Below, piece by piece: positions 1 through 7,579 of a stretch of DNA of 64,000 nt. Source of the DNA: Xanthobacter dioxanivorans (GTDB lineage: Bacteria; Pseudomonadota; Alphaproteobacteria; Rhizobiales; Xanthobacteraceae). The notes below the pieces were generated by a model. That model was not told the origin of the DNA and made no database searches. It was given only the letters and a program-made list of their open reading frames with translations. Every line of letters starts with the position of its first letter. Within the stretch, counting starts at the first letter, position 1. A program made the position numbers and the translations under genes. Location of the stretch: contig NZ_CP063362.1 in assembly GCF_016807805.1 (NCBI RefSeq), positions 4,816,501-4,880,500 of the forward strand, given 5' to 3'.

Positions 1-74
1 GGAGATGCCGGGCGGCTTGCGTCCGCCCAGTATCCACGAAACGCCTGCGCGTTGGGTGAAGCGTCCGCATGGCC

Positions 75-410
75 TCAGTCCCGCTCGCCGCGCTTCGGCG
101 GGCGGTTCCAGTGGAGGCCCCAAGCCGTCTTGTCGTCGCCGGACTGGAACAGGTTGGCGCGCACCGGCTGCGCGAAGACGGGATCATCGAGGAGCAGCGA
201 GACATACTCGCCAGCCTTCTCGCCGGTCCGCTTCCAGCCGGCGCCGACCTCGGGGCCATCTTCGTCGCCGAGATGGACGCGGTAGTCCGGCGCGTTCTCG
301 GCGTCTGAAGGTTCGGCCGGAAAGAGGGAAAGCGCGGCGTCGAGGGTGAGCGTCCGGACGTGGCCGGAATAGCCAGACTTCGTGCGGGTGAATTGACCGA
401 TCTGTGGCAT
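75..410 (-). CDS. DUF736 domain protein (first copy)
   Basis: The 111-residue product starts MPQIGQFTRTKSGYSG and matches the DUF736 family, small proteins of unknown function that recur on alphaproteobacterial ICEs and conjugative plasmids. Visible family features are the GxFxxxxxGYSG-type N-terminus, the central DYRVHLG segment and the C-terminal LHWNRP end. An in-frame extension upstream exists, but this ATG is preceded by an AAGGAA ribosome site and gives the family's usual length. A second DUF736 gene (5623-5949) is clearly related but diverged, so the element carries two paralogues. It is the most downstream gene of the minus-strand block; what follows it lies outside the window. The molecular role is unknown. 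Confidence 0.85.
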   Translation of the reverse strand: MPQIGQFTRTKSGYSGHVRTLTLDAALSLFPAEPSDAENAPDYRVHLGDEDGPEVGAGWKRTGEKAGEYVSLLLDDPVFAQPVRANLFQSGDDKTAWGLHWNRPPKRGERD

Positions 411-457
411 GGGAAGGTTCCTTCTGCTGCATGTGGGGGAGAGGTTCAGCGCGCCCC

Positions 458-1003
458 TCAACGTGTTTGGGCGCGCCATTCGAAGTGGCCGCTGTCGTCT
501 TCGTCGGTCCACACCGGCATCGCGCGGCCGATGATCGAGCTGGTGGGAATGGGACCGAAGTAGCGGCCGTCGAGGCTGTCGCGGACGGACCAGTTCATGA
601 GGAAAATCTCGCCGTCCGCGACGCGCAGGCAGCCCTGCCAGACGGGCAGATCACGGCCGAGGCGGTCGTGCCGCAGCGCCTCTCCCATCGCGATGCCATC
701 GACGGTGATGCGAGCGCCGGTTCGGCAGACCTGCTGCCCCGGAAGGCCGGCAACGCGCTTCATGAGCGGGACGCCGCGCGGCAGGTAGCCGCGCTCGGCC
801 AGGAACGTGGCGAGCGGTTCGGGAGCGGCCACGGCGACCAGGTCGGTCACGTCGAGCCGGGGTGATCGATCGATAGAATAGAGCCCGATCGGCGTGCTGG
901 CCGAGGCGTTCCAAATCAGCTTCGGCGCAATGTGGATGAACGACAGGCCGCCGATCAGCATCACGGCGAAATACGTCGTCATGACGTAACCGAAGCGGGT
1001 CAT
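458..1003 (-). CDS. traF: TraF-type S26 signal peptidase (conjugation)
   Basis: The 181-residue protein has one N-terminal membrane segment (about residues 9-27) followed by the S26 serine peptidase signature STPIGLY, placing the nucleophile at Ser36. The general-base lysine is Lys82 in LMKRVAGLPG. Families of this type, such as TraF of RP4 and Ti plasmids, mature the conjugative pilin in the inner membrane. I chose the ATG at 1003, which overlaps the DUF2840 stop by four bases (ATGA). The longer open frame would add about 33 residues with no signal-like character. It is the last gene of a coupled parA - RHH - DUF2840 - traF series, a known arrangement on alphaproteobacterial ICEs. Confidence 0.9.
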   Translation of the reverse strand: MTRFGYVMTTYFAVMLIGGLSFIHIAPKLIWNASASTPIGLYSIDRSPRLDVTDLVAVAAPEPLATFLAERGYLPRGVPLMKRVAGLPGQQVCRTGARITVDGIAMGEALRHDRLGRDLPVWQGCLRVADGEIFLMNWSVRDSLDGRYFGPIPTSSIIGRAMPVWTDEDDSGHFEWRAQTR

Positions 1004-1521
1004 GGCTGGGCACTCCGGCGCTTCAGGAATGCCCGATGCTGCTCGAACGTGTAGGCACGAGGCTCGTGGCCTGCCGTCAGGCGGTTGTGGATGTGCCGCC
1101 AATGATCGGGCGAGACTGCTGCCGGATCGATGTTGAGCGCTTCGATGGCGTCGATGAGTTGGAGTACGTGCTCGACCTTCGGCCAGCCTTCGAGCTTGAG
1201 CAGGATGTCACCGCCCGGGCGCACGAACGGTAGCGTCTGATAGGGTTGGCGCGGCGAGACGGCGCGCACGATGTCGATGCGCGAGATGACCGTGCCGAAA
1301 TCGTTGGAGGCCCAGCGGACGAACGCGAAGACGCTGCCCGGCTGGTAGGAGAGGATACGCCGGCGGCGATCCAGAATTTGCTCGTGGACGTCGTCTCCGA
1401 ACCGGATCCAATATTCGATCTTCTTCTCAATCCAGGTCAGTTCGACATGGGTCAGGTGGTCGGACGCGAGCGCGGACGGCGACGGGCCGCTGCGCACGCG
1501 CGGGGCCGCGGTGCCGGTCAT
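1000..1521 (-). CDS. DUF2840 domain protein
   Basis: This is a 173-residue protein matching the DUF2840 family, which is found between the partition genes and traF on conjugative elements. Recognisable stretches are LTHVELTWIEKKIEYWIRFG near residues 22-42 and the FAFVRWASNDFGT segment in the middle. There is no signal peptide or membrane segment. Its start overlaps the ribbon-helix-helix gene by ATGA and its stop overlaps traF in the same way, so translation of the four genes is probably coupled. No biochemical function is known. Its fixed position suggests a role in transfer or maintenance of the element. Confidence 0.85.
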   Translation of the reverse strand: MTGTAAPRVRSGPSPSALASDHLTHVELTWIEKKIEYWIRFGDDVHEQILDRRRRILSYQPGSVFAFVRWASNDFGTVISRIDIVRAVSPRQPYQTLPFVRPGGDILLKLEGWPKVEHVLQLIDAIEALNIDPAAVSPDHWRHIHNRLTAGHEPRAYTFEQHRAFLKRRSAQP

Positions 1522-1772
1522 GATGGATCTCCTTCGGTCGGGGGAAATTCGCGCGCGAGCAGATCGCGCAGCATGTCGGCGACCGTGACGCCGCGCCGGA
1601 ATGCTGCGATCTTGATGCGCCCGCGCAATTCGGAGGTGACGTCGATGGTCAATCGCGCCGAGAACACGGCGGCGTCCGGGCCGCGCGCAGGCGGCGGCCC
1701 TGACGACTTGATCCAGTGTTCAGCGTCGCCGGGCCGGGCGGCGAAGCCGCGTTTCTGAGACGGCCCGGTCAT
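1518..1772 (-). CDS. Ribbon-helix-helix partition-associated DNA-binding protein
   Basis: This is an 84-residue protein with a disordered N-terminus and a C-terminal ribbon-helix-helix-like segment (FSARLTIDVTSELRGRIKIA, then GVTVADMLRDLLAREF). That is the usual layout of small ParG/CopG-like centromere-binding or autorepressor proteins encoded next to ParA. I chose the ATG at 1772 because it overlaps the parA stop (ATGA); the longer open frame upstream is only the parA shadow. By position it may be a partner of ParA, although a separate large ParB is encoded at 15765-17897. The DNA site it binds is not known. Confidence 0.75.
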   Translation of the reverse strand: MTGPSQKRGFAARPGDAEHWIKSSGPPPARGPDAAVFSARLTIDVTSELRGRIKIAAFRRGVTVADMLRDLLAREFPPTEGDPS

Positions 1773-2407
1773 AATCCGAGCCTCCCGACCTCGGCGCACA
1801 GTGCGGCGATCTCGCGCGCGGCCGGGCTGTCGTCGTCGACCTCCGACACGAGGCGTCCGGACTGCGCCGTATCGGCGAAGGCGACGCGCTGGCCGATGGT
1901 GGATGCCAGCACCGGCGGATCGTGATCGGCGAGCGTCTCGGCTGTTTCGCGGGCGATGACGGTTCGCGCACCGCATCGGTTCAGCACGAAGCGGGCCGCG
2001 AGCTGCGGACGATAGATGCGTGCCTCACTGAGCAGTGCCAGCATCTCGGCCGAGGCCCAGCCGTCGAATGGCGATGGCTGCACCGGGATCAGGATGAGAT
2101 CGGCGGCGAGCAATGCGGAACGCATCAGCCCGGCGACGCGGGGCGGCCCGTCGATGACGATGTGATCGGCGTCGCGCGCCAGCTCCGGCGCTTCGCGATG
2201 GAGCGTATCGCGCGCCAGGCCGACGACGCCGAACAGGCGCGGAAGGCGCTCGCGTGCCCTTTGTTGCGACCAGTCGAGCGCCGAGCCTTGCGGGTCGGCG
2301 TCGATCACGGTGACGCGCTGACCGCGTCTCGCCCATTCGCCGGCAAGGTGCAGCGCCAGTGTCGTCTTGCCGACGCCGCCCTTCTGATTGAGGAACGCGA
2401 CGATCAT
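1769..2407 (-). CDS. parA: ParA family partition ATPase
   Basis: The 212-residue ATPase belongs to the Walker-type ParA/MinD superfamily. The deviant Walker A motif KGGVGKTT is at residues 9-16, followed by VTVIDADPQGSA (near residue 40) and HIVIDGPP (near residue 85). Small ParAs of this type lack an N-terminal DNA-binding domain and rely on a separate partner for autoregulation. The start is preceded by the intergenic region that carries the iteron-like repeats, and the stop overlaps the ribbon-helix-helix gene. It probably stabilises an excised, replicating form of the element together with ParB and RepA. Confidence 0.93.
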   Translation of the reverse strand: MIVAFLNQKGGVGKTTLALHLAGEWARRGQRVTVIDADPQGSALDWSQQRARERLPRLFGVVGLARDTLHREAPELARDADHIVIDGPPRVAGLMRSALLAADLILIPVQPSPFDGWASAEMLALLSEARIYRPQLAARFVLNRCGARTVIARETAETLADHDPPVLASTIGQRVAFADTAQSGRLVSEVDDDSPAAREIAALCAEVGRLGL

Positions 2408-2471
2408 GACGCGCTCCCGGCCGCTGCTCGGCAGTTATCCGCAGGCGGGCAAAACGCGGGGTGCGTTAGAA

Positions 2472-2488
2472 AGATTCCGAAGGAATCT
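2472..2488. promoter_or_regulatory. Perfect dyad upstream of parA
   Basis: AGATTCC and GGAATCT form 7-bp perfect arms around a 3-bp spacer, 65 bp before the parA start. The position fits an operator for the parA operon, perhaps bound by the ribbon-helix-helix protein. No binding evidence can be drawn from sequence alone. Confidence 0.4.
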
Positions 2489-2548
2489 AGGTTAGAGAAG
2501 TTACGGACGCCGCAAGCTTTTGATTCGATGCGTGGAATCGACGATTCC

Positions 2549-2613
2549 GGTCCCCGATAGCACGAGGATCGGGTCCCCGATGGCACGATAGGCGCGGTCC
2601 CTGATAGCACGAG
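2549..2613. repeat. Three iteron-like direct repeats (candidate replication origin)
   Basis: Three direct copies of a 17-bp motif, GGTCCCYGATRGCACGA, begin at 2549, 2572 and 2596. Their 23-24 bp spacing is about two helical turns. They lie between the repA stop codon (2619) and parA. Iterons at a helical period next to an initiator gene are the classical binding sites of Rep proteins. The call is inferred from arrangement; the copy number is low and no AT-rich unwinding region is obvious beside them. Confidence 0.6.
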
Positions 2614-2618
2614 GCAAT

Positions 2619-3500
2619 TCACAGCTTATCCCCAGAGCGAGTGTTGGAACGGCGACGTCGCGGCATGCCGAGCGGCGCCGGATCGGTCGGGACGAAGGAA
2701 AGGCGTTCGGGGCCGCTGGCCGGCTGCTCGATGGTCAGCCGGTAACCGGGCAGCGCCTGGCGGCGGACGATGTCGCGCAGGTCGTAGGCGAAGTGCTTGA
2801 GCGGCGAGAGCGAGCCGGACTTGGCGTGGAGGTGGATGAAATCGAAGCTCCAGCCGAACTCCTGGCGGCCGCCATGCTTGCGCACGAGCCGGTAGAGCCA
2901 GCGTTCGAGCCCGCCTGTGAGATCGAAGTAGGCGCGGTCGATCGTCAGTACGAGCGCGTCGTCGAGGACCGCGGCGTAGAACCAGTCGGGTACGATCAGC
3001 TCGAGGCCAAGGGGCCGTCCTCGGCTGTCGGCTTTCTCCTTCCACTCGTTGATCCAGGAGAAGCGGTGCATCCGCCGCTCGGTGGGCTGGCGGATCGATG
3101 TGGCGATCGTGGTTGACTGTAGGCGGTCGAGCGCGGCCTTGAGGCGGTCGTAGTCGCGTAGCGACACGCCGCGGCCGATGAAGTTCAGGATCTCATACGG
3201 GGTGGTCCCCATGAGCCGGGACGGGCGCAGGCCGGCGTCGCGCGCCTCGACGATCTGGGAGGCGGCCCAGATCAGCACGTCCGCGTCCCAGATGGTCGCC
3301 ATGCCATGCTCGGGGACGGCTTCAACGCGGATGACGATCGAACCTGCCTTGAAATCGATCGGCGCCAGGCGCTTCGATTTGGCGAGCGAGAAGAACGGAT
3401 AGGCCATGAGGTCCTGCGCATCTCGCGGCGCGAGGTCGCCGGGCAGCGCTCGGAAGAGATCGAGCTGCTCGCGTTCGCTACTGTGATGGCGGGACGACAT
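2619..3500 (-). CDS. repA: Replication initiator protein A (RepA, PF10134-like)
   Basis: The 293-residue protein matches the alphaproteobacterial replication initiator A family. Typical segments are MAYPFFSLAKSKR near residue 32, the tract around WDADVLIWAASQIVEA, and TPYEILNFIGRG before YDRLKAALDRLQSTTIAT. Initiators of this type bind iterons and start plasmid replication. On ICEs they can give limited replication after excision. It sits 11 bp downstream of the AlpA-like regulator and immediately upstream of the iteron-like repeats. The start at 3500 gives MSSRHHSSEREQLDLF, a usual N-terminus for the family. Confidence 0.9.
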   Translation of the reverse strand: MSSRHHSSEREQLDLFRALPGDLAPRDAQDLMAYPFFSLAKSKRLAPIDFKAGSIVIRVEAVPEHGMATIWDADVLIWAASQIVEARDAGLRPSRLMGTTPYEILNFIGRGVSLRDYDRLKAALDRLQSTTIATSIRQPTERRMHRFSWINEWKEKADSRGRPLGLELIVPDWFYAAVLDDALVLTIDRAYFDLTGGLERWLYRLVRKHGGRQEFGWSFDFIHLHAKSGSLSPLKHFAYDLRDIVRRQALPGYRLTIEQPASGPERLSFVPTDPAPLGMPRRRRSNTRSGDKL

Positions 3501-3511
3501 ACCGGCACGTC

Positions 3512-3793
3512 TCAGCGCGCGTGGCGGCCGGATTGGACCGGCGTCGTCGGTTCATGGCGCTTGGCGGGAAGAACGGCGCCGCGGGGATCCGACGTGGATG
3601 TGACGGCGCCCCGATCGGCCCAGGCCTGCAGGTCGTCGATGGCGTAGACGACACGGCCGCCGAGCTTGCGATACGCCGGGCCAGTCCCATAGGTCCGGTG
3701 CTTTTCCAGCGTGCGGCCGGAGAGACCTAGAAATCGGGCGGCTTCAGGAGTGCGTAGAAAGCGCGGCGGCAAACCGGCGAGGTTGGCGGACAT
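3512..3793 (-). CDS. AlpA/excisionase-type helix-turn-helix protein
   Basis: This is a 93-residue protein with a MerR-like winged helix: FLRTPEAARFLGLSGRTLEK, then GPAYRKLGGRVVYAIDDLQAW. That layout is typical of AlpA regulators and excisionases of mobile elements. A basic tail follows. It is 11 bp upstream of repA and probably in the same transcript, so it may control replication or excision genes. Which of the two it does cannot be told from sequence. Confidence 0.85.
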   Translation of the reverse strand: MSANLAGLPPRFLRTPEAARFLGLSGRTLEKHRTYGTGPAYRKLGGRVVYAIDDLQAWADRGAVTSTSDPRGAVLPAKRHEPTTPVQSGRHAR

Positions 3794-3927
3794 GATCGGG
3801 CCTCCGGGGCGTTCGTTGAGGCCGCTGGCGATCAGCGGCGGGCGAAGGCCACGGTGGCGAAGAGCTGCCGTCTGGGGGGATGGTGAAGATTGAGGGGGCT
3901 ATTTCGCACCCCCTGCGATAGGCTCCG

Positions 3928-4696
3928 TCAGCGCCGTCTGCGCCGACGCAACAGGTCACGGTAGCCGCCATCGACCATGGCGAGGCCATCGCGAACGAGG
4001 CGAATGGTGGAATCGCGGAGCGCCGATGTTTTCCAGGAGTCGGAGGCAACGCGGGACACGCCGAACATCACCTCGGCGATCTCCCGGTAGGTTGCGCGGC
4101 AAGCGTGGCCGTCGAAGGCCCGCAGCATGTGACGGAGGCGCTGCCGCCGCTGAGGCGTCACGCGCAGATCGGCGGGCGGAGGCGGCGCGTGGAGCCCGCC
4201 CCAAATGCGCGAGATGGCCTCGATCCGGTCTGGTGCATCAGTGTCCAGCGGGACGACCGCGGCCAGTGGCTGGTCGGGACCAATGCCGCCGAGCAACACG
4301 ACATGGACTGCGTCGGCGCCGTCGCCATGAATTGCGTGGAGTTCGTGCGCGCTGCGGCGCGTTACGTTCGGGTCAAGCGCGGGCAGTGGTGCGCCGGCGG
4401 AGCCAAGGGATGGCGACGCGATCAGCAGAACCTTTCCAAGGTCGGCCTCCGTCGTCCAGTGAACGGGTTCCTCGATGGCGCTGTGGCTTGGGTGGGCAGG
4501 GAAATTGCAACCCCCAGCGCAGGCGGAACGACGCGGTCGCCTGCTCTGGGTCATCCATCTCTTTCAATGCTTTTGCATAGTCGCGCTGGTAGTCGACATT
4601 GCGGCGCAAGCACTCCCACGCCAGGTCGGAAATGCCGAGATCGTCGAAATAGTCATAGCTGGTCGAAGCTCGCCACTGCGATGGGTCCGGCGCCAT
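3928..4696 (-). pseudogene. DUF6499-DUF2285 regulator-like gene, apparently frameshifted
   Basis: Two overlapping open frames cover one expected protein. The upstream frame (from the ATG at 4696) encodes a DUF6499-type N-terminus, with YDYFDDLGISDLAWECLRRN, up to RWGLQF near 4500. The homology then continues one frame away as AHPSHSAIEEPVHW and runs to the DUF2285 end GYRDLLRR at 3928. Members of this family often carry both domains in one chain. A single extra base in the CCC run at 4499-4501 (minus strand) would explain the break. If real, the gene is broken or expressed as two pieces (3928-4554 and 4373-4696); if a sequencing error, it is a 250-residue class regulator-like protein of the element. 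Confidence 0.65.
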
Positions 4697-4816
4697 CGAT
4701 TACCTCCTGGCTCACATGGTTCATGTATCCGGGCCGGATACGATTGCCGGTTGAGCTGGATTAGGGAAGACCCGGAAAAAGCGCCGCGTGATCGCTGCGG
4801 CGCATCGCGGACCCGT

Positions 4817-5080
4817 TCAGTGATGGCCGCGCCGAAGCAGGTCGCGGTAACCGTGTTCGGTCATCCATCGGGCGCGCAGGAGATGGCATTCATGGATGTG
4901 CCGGGCGCGCTCGGGATCATCACTGGGATCAATGCCGAACAGAATGGTAACCACTTCGCACCAGTCCGCTCCCTCGGCATCGGCATCGAGCAGGCGAACG
5001 TAGAGCTTCAAATGCTTGATGTCGTAGTCGGTCAGCGTCGCGCCTCGGGGCGGTTCGTCAAGAAAATCCGGCGCGGTCAC
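4817..5080 (-). CDS. Short DUF2285-like protein
   Basis: This is an 87-residue protein with LTDYDIKHLKLYVRLLDADAEG, WCEVVTILFGIDP, and a final WMTEHGYRDLLRRG that resembles the ending of the neighbouring DUF2285 domain. Small proteins of this kind accompany XRE regulators and DUF6499/DUF2285 genes on alphaproteobacterial mobile elements. I see no membrane segment and no catalytic motif. It may be a DNA-binding accessory regulator; that is inference from family and context only. Confidence 0.7.
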   Translation of the reverse strand: MTAPDFLDEPPRGATLTDYDIKHLKLYVRLLDADAEGADWCEVVTILFGIDPSDDPERARHIHECHLLRARWMTEHGYRDLLRRGHH

Positions 5081-5212
5081 GATGGGTCCCCCGACACATC
5101 AATGGCGACAGCCATTCGATTCCGAGTCGATTTTATCGAAGTTTTGAATTGTCGTAAGCTGCGCGAGAAGACATCGCGTGATGCAGCGTAGACATCGCTG
5201 CGGGTCGTGCAA

Positions 5213-5446
5213 TCAATCTTCGTCGGCGCTCTGCCGCTCGGTCCGTTCGAAAAACGCGACCGGATCGATGTCCAGCACGATGGCCAGCTTTTCCAGCATA
5301 TCGATCGTCGCGGCGTGCTGTTCCCGCTCAAGCATGCCGACATAGTTGCGATTGATCTCGGCACGATCAGCAAGTTCCTCCTGCGACAAGCCCTTGGCGT
5401 GTCTCAGTCGACGCAAATTTCTGGCGACAATCTCCCGCAATCTCAT
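5213..5446 (-). CDS. XRE-family transcriptional regulator
   Basis: The 77-residue protein is almost entirely a Cro/C1-type helix-turn-helix: VARNLRRLRHAKGLSQEELA, then INRNYVGMLEREQHAATIDMLEKLA. A short acidic tail follows. Single-domain XRE proteins of this sort often control conjugation or excision in ICEs. The dyad at 5483-5494, 37 bp upstream of its start, is a plausible autoregulatory operator. It is followed downstream by the DUF2285-like genes on the same strand. Confidence 0.9.
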   Translation of the reverse strand: MRLREIVARNLRRLRHAKGLSQEELADRAEINRNYVGMLEREQHAATIDMLEKLAIVLDIDPVAFFERTERQSADED

Positions 5447-5482
5447 GCGGAGAGGTCGCCGTTTCCCCTAATATACTTCCAC

Positions 5483-5494
5483 CTAGTAAACTAG
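5483..5494. promoter_or_regulatory. Dyad CTAGTAAACTAG upstream of the XRE gene
   Basis: CTAGT and ACTAG form a perfect short dyad around AA in an unusually AT-rich patch. A TATATT sequence on the minus strand (5470-5475) could be the -10 element for the XRE gene. Cro/C1-type repressors bind dyads of this size, so autoregulation is the simplest reading. Confidence 0.4.
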
Positions 5495-5622
5495 TGATTC
5501 GTACATGAGAAAAGGGGCGGAGTCATTTTTCCGGGATGATCGGGAGCTTCCGCTGGCTCGCGGACTGGATTCCCACAGGCGCGATGCCCCGCCCGGCGAT
5601 CCGGGCGGGGCATCGGTGGTGG

Positions 5623-5949
5623 CTAGTCGCCATTGCGGCGGCTGGGCCGGGACCAGATGAGGCTGTAGCCGTCGCCGTCCTCGTCATCGAAAAGGTTGGC
5701 GTAGATCGGGGCGGTGAAGCTCGGGTCGTCCAGCTTTAGGCCGAGATATTCGCGGCCCTCGCTGGAGCGCTTGGACCAGGCGGCGCCGATCTCGGCTCGG
5801 CCGACGAAGACGCGGTGGCTGGGAGCGTTCTCGCCGGTGGAGCGGGCATCGGGGACGATGCGGACGTTCTTGGTCTGGACGCTGAGGGTGACAATTTCGC
5901 CGGTGAACTCGTTCGAGCCGGTCTTCTTGAAGGTGCCGATGGTCGCCAT
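5623..5949 (-). CDS. DUF736 domain protein (second copy)
   Basis: The 108-residue DUF736 protein starts MATIGTFKKTGSNEFTGEI and ends in a YSLIWSRP stretch that parallels the end of the first copy at 75-410. An AAGGAG ribosome site sits 7 bp before the ATG. It is followed downstream by the XRE gene after about 175 bp. The function is unknown. The family is a reliable marker of alphaproteobacterial conjugative elements. Confidence 0.87.
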   Translation of the reverse strand: MATIGTFKKTGSNEFTGEIVTLSVQTKNVRIVPDARSTGENAPSHRVFVGRAEIGAAWSKRSSEGREYLGLKLDDPSFTAPIYANLFDDEDGDGYSLIWSRPSRRNGD

Positions 5950-6521
5950 GGGAAGTCTCCTTGATCACTGTCTTTCGAGCCCGCACCATTGCGGCCTCGA
6001 TGGTGATCGACCGGCCGGAGGCGATCGACGGCGCACCCGCAGGGCTTCAGACAGCAAAGGAGGGACTTTCTTGTCCCGCGAGGAATGACGGCGCAGCCGG
6101 CAGGGGAAGAAAGTTTTGACGGCGCTGTTGCGCCATAGGCGATCGAGGCGAAGCCGCCCTTCGGCCAGATACACCCATCGAAGAGGCCGTTTTGGAGCGC
6201 TCGGCCGGACAGAACCGATCAATGGAGACGATAACGACCCCCTCGGTGACTGATAAAGATTCGGCTCTGTCACCGGTGCTTCTTGTCTCCCGATCCAGAC
6301 CGCAACGGCCGCCCGGGTTCTCGCACCACATGACTGAGCAGCTCCCGCACCATCATCGTGGCCGGGTCATCGGTCCGGTGGTCAGGATTGCTCAACGGGC
6401 CGCCGCCTTCCGGCCCGGATCTGATGGCCCATCGCCACCCTGATCCTCGTCTGCTCCGATGGCGATGCTGAGGAAGGCTTCGATACGGCCTGTGGTTCGC
6501 CGCGACATTGCCCTGCGGACG
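5950..6521. other. 572-bp stretch with no convincing gene
   Basis: No open frame here has family-like composition. A 38-codon frame at 6392-6508 (minus, MSRRTTGRIEAF) follows the membrane protein gene closely but lacks a good ribosome site. Two small inverted repeats are visible: GGGAC/GTCCC at 6062-6077 and GGTGAC/GTCACC at 6245-6274. The region contains the upstream sequence of the DUF736 gene, so it probably holds its promoter. Confidence 0.5.
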
Positions 6522-6956
6522 TCAGCCCCTAGCGAGGTTCCGCCCGGATCGAGCGGGCTCGGCACCAGCGATCCGAATCCAGGCCGTCGCGCCGATGGCG
6601 ATGGCACCGACCACGGAGAAGATGAACTGCCAGGTCTCCGAAGGCATGGCGTGCTTCGCGATACCGTGAACGGCATGATAGCCAGCGACGGCCGCCGGTG
6701 CCGCGAAGACAAGTCCGATGGTCAGCCGGAGCCAGACCGGACGCGCGAAGGCGAAGAGGAACTGGCCGACGCCGAGCATCAGCCCGGCAGCGAGAAGTCC
6801 GACGACGATGCCGCCGGGCCAGCCCGCGCCAGTGCCATAGGCCCACGTGCCAACGGTGATGCCCGCGAACAAGGGCAGCGCGTAGATAGCGAGGGTGAAG
6901 AGCAGCCAGCAGACGACGCCGATTGCCGTGATGCTCAAGAGAATGCCGAGTACCAT
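6522..6956 (-). CDS. Integral membrane protein of unknown function
   Basis: This is a 144-residue protein with about four hydrophobic segments: MVLGILLSITAIGVVCWLL, LAIYALPLFAGITVGTWAYG, a glycine- and alanine-rich third stretch, and FIFSVVGAIAIGATAWI. I chose the ATG at 6956 because GGAG precedes it by about 7 bp and translation begins directly in the first membrane helix. I recognise no named family. Similar small inner-membrane proteins are common cargo-neutral genes on ICE backbones. Followed by a 570-bp gene-poor stretch. Confidence 0.65.
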   Translation of the reverse strand: MVLGILLSITAIGVVCWLLFTLAIYALPLFAGITVGTWAYGTGAGWPGGIVVGLLAAGLMLGVGQFLFAFARPVWLRLTIGLVFAAPAAVAGYHAVHGIAKHAMPSETWQFIFSVVGAIAIGATAWIRIAGAEPARSGRNLARG

Positions 6957-7097
6957 GGTGGTGTGCTCCGTGAGATGAAGGTCTACGGTCGCGCCTTCCA
7001 CCACCACCACGGCGCAAATATCAGTATAGCCGAAGTTGAGTGATGGCGGCAGCGGAAATCCGTCCGGATTTCCGCTCGGCCGAGCGGACCGTCGCCC

Positions 7098-7265
7098 TCA
7101 AGGGGCGAATGGATCGACTTCGCGGATGATCGCCGAGGCGTCTCCGTCGTATTCGGAGGCAGGCATGACACTCATCGTGCCGTCGCCGGCTTTGAAGATC
7201 ACGATCGCGACCATGAGCGTGGTGGCGAGGCTGAAGGCGAAGGCGTGAGCATCGTTGAGGGACAT
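7098..7265 (-). CDS. Small membrane-anchored protein
   Basis: This is a 55-residue product starting MSLNDAHAFAFSLATTLMVA. One transmembrane segment (about residues 8-25) precedes a short acidic tail ending REVDPFAP. An AGGAG ribosome site 8 bp upstream supports this start over the longer frame. No family was recognised. It precedes the four-helix membrane protein at 6522-6956 on the same strand. Confidence 0.55.
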   Translation of the reverse strand: MSLNDAHAFAFSLATTLMVAIVIFKAGDGTMSVMPASEYDGDASAIIREVDPFAP

Positions 7266-7579
7266 CGATCCGGCTCCTGTTCTGGAGGCGGGGGACCATC
7301 CCCCGCGCGACAGGCGCCCGATGTGTCCGGCCAAGGGCCGCAATCACCGCAGGGGCGAAGCCTCAAGGCCGCACGCTCGCGTAGCGGACCCTTTACGGGT
7401 TGATGGCGCCAGGCCCTCGGCCGGACCAAGGATCAGCGCCAGGAAGCGGGGGTGGTGCGTCGCTTCGCGGAGATGATAGAGGAGTGATCTCTCAACGAGC
7501 TCTGCCGCTCAGGACTCACGCCCGAATTGTGATCCGCCTCGTGCAGCCGGGGCAGATGACATGAGGATGGCGGCGGAGA
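7266..7579. other. 314-bp divergent intergenic region
   Basis: This lies between the small membrane gene (minus) and the plus-strand gene at 7580, so it should hold both promoters. I see no clear consensus promoter, dyad or RNA gene. Confidence 0.5.

Noticed and set aside
2549..2613. CRISPR-like array
   Set aside because: There are only three short repeats with 6-7 bp between them, beside repA; iterons explain them better.
6392..6508. 38-codon frame after the membrane protein gene
   Set aside because: The start has no good ribosome site and no family was recognised; kept only as a remark.
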